Source: Symbiodinium natans (taxonomy: Eukaryota; Sar; Dinophyceae; Suessiales; Symbiodiniaceae). Taken from it: a DNA stretch of 64,000 bases. Made by a program: the position numbers and the translations under genes. The notes beneath the pieces were generated by a model, which did no database searches, had not been told where the DNA came from, and saw nothing but the letters and a program-made list of their open reading frames with translations. Below, piece after piece: positions 58,091 to 64,000 of the stretch; positions within the stretch are counted from its first letter, which is position 1, and each line of letters opens with the position of its first letter. The DNA lies in NCBI GenBank assembly GCA_905221605.1, contig CAJNDS010000097.1, positions 142,985 to 206,984 on the forward strand, written 5' to 3'.

Positions 58091-58633
58091 GATGCTTTCA
58101 CATGCGAGGGGTGGCGAGCTGCAAGATGACTTCGAGCTTCGAGCTTCTGCCTCGGACAAGGAAAGAGATTCTCATGTGGGACATATCCGACATGTTGGGC
58201 CCAGGCATTGGAGCGGTTCCGTAAAGGCAGGGTAGTGCTTGGTGAAAGCTCCGTTTGTCGTATTCCTGTCGCAACCCTGGAGGTGGAAAGCTGTAAGACT
58301 CTGATGAACGAAGTCTCACCCAAGTCCCCTGACTCTGGAGAGCCAGATCGGGTCCATGGGCGGTCGATGGACAGAGGGGGGGGGGTGTAGAGGCCGGAAT
58401 GAGAGCAAGATTTGCCATGCGACCTGCCCGACCATGGTTAATGCATGCTGTTCTCCTTCTAGGCTTCTCAGCGAGCCGAGGGCAACAGCCCTTATTCAGC
58501 CTCAAATCGCGCATAGTTGAAAGACATTGCGTCGACTCGATTCATGATCTGTCCAAGAAAGTTCATCCCACAAGTGTTGCACAGGCGGTGCTGCTCATGC
58601 AGTGTTGCTCACTCAGTGTTGCTCACATGCCAG

Positions 58634-61463
58634 GATCCTTCCAATCTTGCTTGGGGAAGCAGCGCATCGCGACTCAAGGATGTTGATATGCCAGAGGCTC
58701 TCATCGAAATGCGGAATGATTGCCTCCTGTGGGTTATGTAGATCTCACTGTGGATGCTGCAGCTTGCAGAGCGGCACAATGCATGCCTTCCTGCCGCTAT
58801 TCAGAGGCAGCTGCTCATCAAGCGCAGCAAGCCGAACTGCGGGCACAGGCTTATGCCAGCATAGTCCGGATCTTAAGCTGGGCACGGATGCGTCGGCTTG
58901 TTAATGACCACGTCAACATCTTTGCGAGGCACGCGTGAAATCGCGTGAACGACAGAACGACATGTTCCTTGACTGTGCTGGGAACATAGATTCCGTACTA
59001 AGGCCTGAACCCTCACGAAGCTGCAGCACAAAGCCCCCCGGTTTCTGGAGAAGGTGCGGAGTCTTAGGCCTTAGGGCCAGGTGCACATCCTTCCTGGCAG
59101 GCGGCCGACGCCCTGTCAAACGACGACCTGACCTTCAAGTCGCAGGACATCTCCAACAGCCTGCAGGACACATGTCGGCGGCAACTCGAGTGCTCGTCCT
59201 TTAGGAATCCATGAGTTGCCAGGCTCTCACATCGGCAGCCGTCAAGGACCGGGTCTTGTTGGAGGTGGCTACGGCAAGAGGCCACTGACCACGCAAGCTG
59301 ACACCTCCGCGACGACTGGCAGGGAATGGTAGCTACAGTGTATCGCGTGACACGGCCTTTGTCTTGCCCCCCCCGCCCCCCCGCAAACCCCGTACTTTTT
59401 AAAGCTTAATGCGTTGGAATCGTTTCAAAAACCTTGCGAGCATTCTGTTTGCAACTGGAACGCCCCCCGCCCCCCCCGCCCCCCCTCCCAACCCCTTTGT
59501 TTAGAACTTCATGCGCCCAGAGGAGAATTTGCATTCAGCGCATCAGAAGCTTTCCAAACCCGTCCAATAGCCCTCGAACCTTTTGCTTTCTCCCAAAGAA
59601 TCGGGTTCTCGTTTTGGGACCCATGCCGGGAGGGATGGCGCAGGGATGGCACGGGAAGCTGGGAGGATTTTCGTTGAAGTACAAATTTAGTCAGTTTAGT
59701 GCTGGAATCGATGTTTCCGTGATCAAAGGGCTGGGAAGCCGGGAGGATTTCGCTGATTTGTAGTGCAGTTTTAGAACTGGAATCCATGTTTCCATGAGCC
59801 GTGAGGACGGGGCCTGGGGGACGCGATGCGGCGCAAGTAGCGCGTCAATCGCGCGGGGATGGCGTGGGGAGCCGTGAGGACTTTCGTTGAACTGTACCAA
59901 ATTGAGTCTCAGGATCTTACCAAGATACAGAGGCAAGACAGTCTTTCCCAGGGTAAAACCCATCAAAATACAGAGGCAATAGAGTTTCCTAATGCAACCG
60001 AGAACATTGACCAAATTATCGTGAATCCCATGAAGATTAGTAGGAGTACTATTCAAATACAGAAGCAATAGAGTGGAAAATGCCTATTAACATACAGAGG
60101 CAGTAGAGTTTTCCTAAGGGAAGACCAAGGAAATGGACAAAACAAGCACTTGCAAAAACAGAAAGACATCACGAACAAATCTCCACCCGTTGCGGGCTCA
60201 GTGGTTTAGGGCTTCCAGGACGGTTGTCAGGTTTGAGGCTTTTAGGGCTTCAGGGTTTGGAGGGGTCCGGAATGGCGGAGCGCTTGGTGGGCGTTTGGCG
60301 GGGTCTACACAAAGAACTCTTCCGCAGTGGAAAAATAGTGTATTGCGTAAGCTGGCATGCAGGTAAGGTGGTCTAGAGTCTAGTGCTGCTACGTAGCTAG
60401 AAGATGATAGATATTGGCAGGTGCAAAGATTGACAAGCCTGCGCCACAGGCGCAGCAATAGAAATGCCAGGCATGTCCCTGCTCGTGGCACATTCTGAAG
60501 AGGCCACAGCAAATGCCGGACAGTCGGCGGCCGTGCCAGGCAAGGAGCTGACTTCAGTGCCCAATCCCGGAGTTTTGCACACTCAGTTGCTATCACAAGC
60601 GGTGCAAAGCTTGAACAGCATTCACGCATCACTTTTTTTTGTCTGTGTGCAGAGGCCTTTGCGGCCATCTTCTGCTGCATGTTCTCAGCACAAAGTCTGC
60701 CTCGAGGATATTCGAACTTTCGCCTCAGGCCTGTGTGTGAAACTGCCAATATGAAGTTGGGCTCGAAGATATCGGCGCAGGCACTTGCAAATGCAGCCCA
60801 GTGGTGGGCTTCACTGTCTGCAAGGCTGGGATGTGCGCCATGCGACCTTCGAAGTCTTGCGTGGTACGAGCTATCACGCCATGCCAGGAAGAGGAAGCCA
60901 TTCGTGCCGTGCTTACGAGCAGACCGATCTTGCTGTGCACCCAAGTTAATGCCCTGTTCAAGGATGCGGTTGCCAATGTGGTCATCGTCCATGCCTTGTT
61001 ATTCGGAGGGGGAGAGCTTCGGGAGCTTGATGCCGGATGCCAGTCTTGAGGCAAAGTCAACGGGGCCCACACCACGAGACCATGCGCACACGCTGCAGGC
61101 TCGCATGCAAGGCGCTGTCGATAACATCGAGTCTGTGCTCTCGAGTTGACTGCGCGGCACATTGCAGGCTTTCGCTGCAGCTGCTGCTAGGACAGTTTCA
61201 GCCGCTCTTGACGCGCAGCTGCGACAGATTTTTCACAGCGTCCTGGGTGTAGGAGCTTGACTCTGGCAAGCTCGACCGTGGCCTCTGCTATGGAAAGCCA
61301 CGATCCACATCCCACACAGGCCGCAAAGATTCAGACGCAAGCTGGCAACAGATTTCAGTAGCCATCAGTAGTGACATCGCTGCTTTTCTAGACAGGAAAT
61401 TGGAAGCTTGGTGCGATGCTCCGCTGTCCTTGGCGCTCTTGGCGCGCAGGCGCTTGTACTGAG
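58634..61463 (+). CDS. Unrecognised multi-exon gene
   Basis: Candidate exons: 58634-58732 (DPSNLAWGSSASRLKDVDMP, then EALIEMRNDCLLW), about 58805-58850 (AAHQAQQAELRAQ), about 59015-59065 (LQHKAPRFLEKVRSL), 59101 on (ALSNDDLTFKSQDISNSLQD), about 60465-60600 (HSEEATANAGQSAAVPGKEL), about 60837-61049 (AIRAVLTSRPILLCTQVNAL and a hydrophobic VANVVIVHALLFGGG segment), 61169 on (TVSAALDAQLRQIFHSVLG) and about 61270-61463 (SVAISSDIAAFLDRKLEAW). I do not recognise the protein. The stretch 59340-60440 inside this span shows no exon and carries long poly-C/G runs. It may be more than one gene. Confidence 0.4.
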
Positions 61464-61483
61464 CCTTCAGGACCTCGTGAGCT

Positions 61484-61527
61484 TTGTCTCTCTCTCTCTC
61501 TCTCTTTCTCTTTCTCTCCCTCTCTCT
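61484..61527. repeat. CT microsatellite
   Basis: TC repeat with TTTC interruptions. Confidence 0.9.
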
Positions 61528-64000
61528 TCACGCTTCTGCTCGCACTCACAACAACTCTGCACTGGGACACGCTGGGCTGCTTGATCCGCACGACTCGCAT
61601 GCTTTAGGCTCAAATCAGATTTGGGCCGTAGGTCTAGAATTCAGGAGAGGGCATTCAAGAAGAGCCATCCAGCCCCATCCAGCCAAGAGTTTGCAAGCAC
61701 CTTCTTTGGCCAGCACTCGATCTGACCATCACTAGAGACTCGCACCAAGAATTTGTGATCAGTTCGGGGGAAGGGCAGGCCAACAGCTGAATCTGTGCGG
61801 CAAGCCATGACCCTGTCCGTCGGCTTCATCTAACGAGGCCTTCGAGGCCCGTGTTTGTTTGTCCAGAGAGAATGGAGCGGGGGGGCCCGAGAAAATGCGA
61901 GCTGAGTTGGATGTTCTACTTTGCGGTGCCGTTGCTGGGGGGCTGGGACTCCTGGGACAGCTGGGACAGGAGATGTCGAAAGATGCTAACGACGCAGGCG
62001 CCGTGCGGCGAAGCAGTCCATGCTGTGCGGTCGTGCCGATTCATGGGTTGTCTCAGTCTTGCTTGGTATCTTTGTCATAGGCACCCATTACTCTTTCTTG
62101 CTCAAGAAGTGCGTCAAGGCTGGTATGCTGCTAGTATGGAGCCTGGCGATGGTGCTTGACGTAGAACAGGGTCGCCGTGCAGGTCGTTGAAACTTATGAC
62201 CCAAAGAAGACAACCGTCGATGCATACATGGAGGCGCTGCTTGGGTCATGCTGCTGAGGCTGAGTGATGTGACGGGAAAGAGACCTTTTGGATAGGACGC
62301 CCCGTTCCTCAAAGAGAAGAGCCTGGGAGACACGGAACGCAAGTTCATACACCAGGCGGCATACGGTTATGATGTCTGTGTGTGACAGGCCAGAAGTGTC
62401 ATGAGTTTACCCCGCTCGCCACTGATGCCACAGAGTATCATGAGAAATCATAGGTCAGGAGTTTACCCCGCTCACACCGTGCGCGGGCCCCGGGGCCAAA
62501 GCCAAAGCATCCACACCTGGCGGAGCCACAGGTGTGGATGAGATGACCGAACAAACATGGTGTTTTTTCTACGGGATTTGCGCGGTCTTTTGGTCCTTTC
62601 GTCCTTTCGGGCCTAAGATGCTGATGCTCATAAGATGCTCATTGTTTGGCTTCCGGTGATGCCCCTTGAAAATGCTGTGTTGTACTCGCAGGTGCACTGA
62701 CGCTCACCCGGTTTCTGCAGGGCAGAACCAGACCACTAGGAAGTCGTGCTCCGAACGATTCCAACCCATACTGTACCGGTTCTGGCAGTTTTCGATCGAC
62801 AGCGCATCAACAGATGCACGCATCAAACTTCCAGATGGGCCCGTGCCGGTGAAACCCGACAAAGGGTGCGTGGCACCGGCGCCGCCTGTGGAGAAGCATA
62901 GCTTTAGGCCATCGTTGCTGACGGAAGAGGGAAGGCCGAATTTGGGGGTGTGAGGCCGAATTAGGGGGTGTGATGCTAGGGCTATGCAGCTAGCAGTTAT
63001 GCGCGTTTACGTTTGGGGTTGTTCAGGGTGTCGATGCTTCAGTGCAGGTTTTTTATGGCTGCATGCGCTACCAAAAGTTCCTAAAGCTCTTCGTGGCAGC
63101 CTCAACTTGTTCGCAGAACGGCTCCTTGCTGGGGTGCCAGCCACGTGCATGATAAGTGTGATGCTTGCAAAATCGTGCAAATTCAGAGGTGACCAGCTTC
63201 ATGTACAAGTGCCCGGCCACGGCTCTGCGTGCCGAGCAAAGCCTAGCCGGCTTGTTTCATCTCCCTTTTCTTTGCGTTGATGCTGCGCGAAAATGTTGGG
63301 CAGGCATTTACCTGGTACTTGCTTACCTGCTGTTCTTCCGGCTGGAAGAGCAGGGAGCTTACCGGTACAGCTTGAATGGATTCAGTACCTCCGAGCGCGT
63401 CCCATTGCAACACGCTTGTTCGTTGAGGCTCACGGTGCCAGAGTTTCGCCAGTTTCTCCTGTGCGGCTATGGAGCACTCCCTGCCATCAACGCTCTGATG
63501 CAGCCCCTTGGACCAGAACGACATGATAACGACCGTTGTTCTTCCGGCAATCTTTACCAGAACTTTAGATGAGCCAAACAAGGATTCAGGGTGCGCTTGA
63601 ATCGCTCCAAGGTATGCCTTGAGCGTGGAGGTGCGGCACTTAGCACTGGGTGTGGGCAGGGCCTCTCCGGAATTCTGGAGCAGTCCAGCACGCGCCTTGT
63701 TCTGATGCCCACTGCAAAGCCCCAAGATGTCACAATCGATCTAGGAGCCATGTCCGAGCCCCAAAAAAGCAGCCGCCACTTTTTCGCGGCCTTTTCAGGA
63801 GCTCGAGAAATGGGTCAAGGCGCTGGCACTTGAAACCTCTTCAGTCGGGACTTGACATCGCTTCGTTCTGAAGGTCGAGTGGTGCAAGTTTTATGACGTC
63901 GACTATGTCGAACAGGCCGAGACTCCGTCTATTGACGCTCGAAGGCCGAGTTGCCGAGTGAGCCCAACCTGCACTTGGCCATCAGGAAATCATCCGGAAG
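61528..64000. other. Unresolved 3' part of the window
   Basis: Two stretches look coding but compete between frames: 62740-62950 (RFQPILYRFWQFSIDSAS) and 63310-63520 (either LVLAYLLFFRLEEQGAYRY or EWIQYLRARPIATRLF). I could not chain exons. A gene continuing beyond 64000 is possible. Confidence 0.35.

Noticed and set aside
1-64000. tRNA, rRNA or CRISPR features
   Set aside because: I saw no cloverleaf with conserved box sequences, no rRNA-like stretch, and no regular spacer-repeat structure; the repeats present are microsatellites, telomere-like tracts or the gene array.

Overview
The window looks like nuclear DNA of a photosynthetic dinoflagellate, probably Symbiodiniaceae or a close relative. 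The grounds are: genes cut into very short exons (about 25-100 nt); introns starting with GT, GC or GA in nearly equal use and ending in AG, mostly followed by G; interspersed telomere-like CCCTAAA/TTTAGGG tracts; a near-identical tandem gene array; and a Mei2-type RRM gene. All genes I could rebuild are on the + strand. Simple open reading frames are misleading here, because most are chance frames across introns. I rebuilt exons by eye from domain continuity, splice phase and the AG|G acceptor rule. No transcript data were available.

Layout. 1-6.5 kb: repeats and microsatellites without a convincing gene. 6.57-7.83 kb: a TauD-type Fe(II)/2-oxoglutarate dioxygenase in four exons. 8.99-16.0 kb: one long gene with an N-terminal RS/RD-rich region, acidic tracts and a long coiled-coil part. 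16.4-17.0 kb: degenerate TTTAGGG sequence. 17.5-21.1 kb: an SR/coiled-coil gene followed by Gly/Cys-rich exons. 22.4-24.6 kb: an acidic protein gene with internally duplicated exons. 25.6-27.2 kb: a DUF2431 (BMT5-like) methyltransferase. 29.4-35.45 kb: five copies of a six-exon gene for a small plastid-type single-helix membrane protein; the last four start exactly 1192 bp apart. 37.4-58.1 kb: exons that together form one NOP4/RBM28-like nucleolar protein with four RRMs. 58.6-61.5 kb: an unrecognised gene. 61.5-64 kb: unresolved.

The most unusual point is the 37-58 kb region. The second RRM of the NOP4/RBM28-like protein is split by a gap of about 5.1 kb (40876-46021). That gap holds a complete same-strand gene joining a long TPR array to a polyketide-type acyl-carrier domain. 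Another gap, between RRM3 and the linker before RRM4, holds a Mei2-like RRM gene and a short signal-peptide reading frame. This is either genes nested in introns on the same strand or a mis-joined assembly. The SR-type proteins, the NOP4/RBM28-like protein, the BMT5-like protein and the Mei2-like protein all point to RNA processing or ribosome assembly. The tandem array points to a highly expressed plastid protein. I saw no evidence that the neighbours share one pathway.
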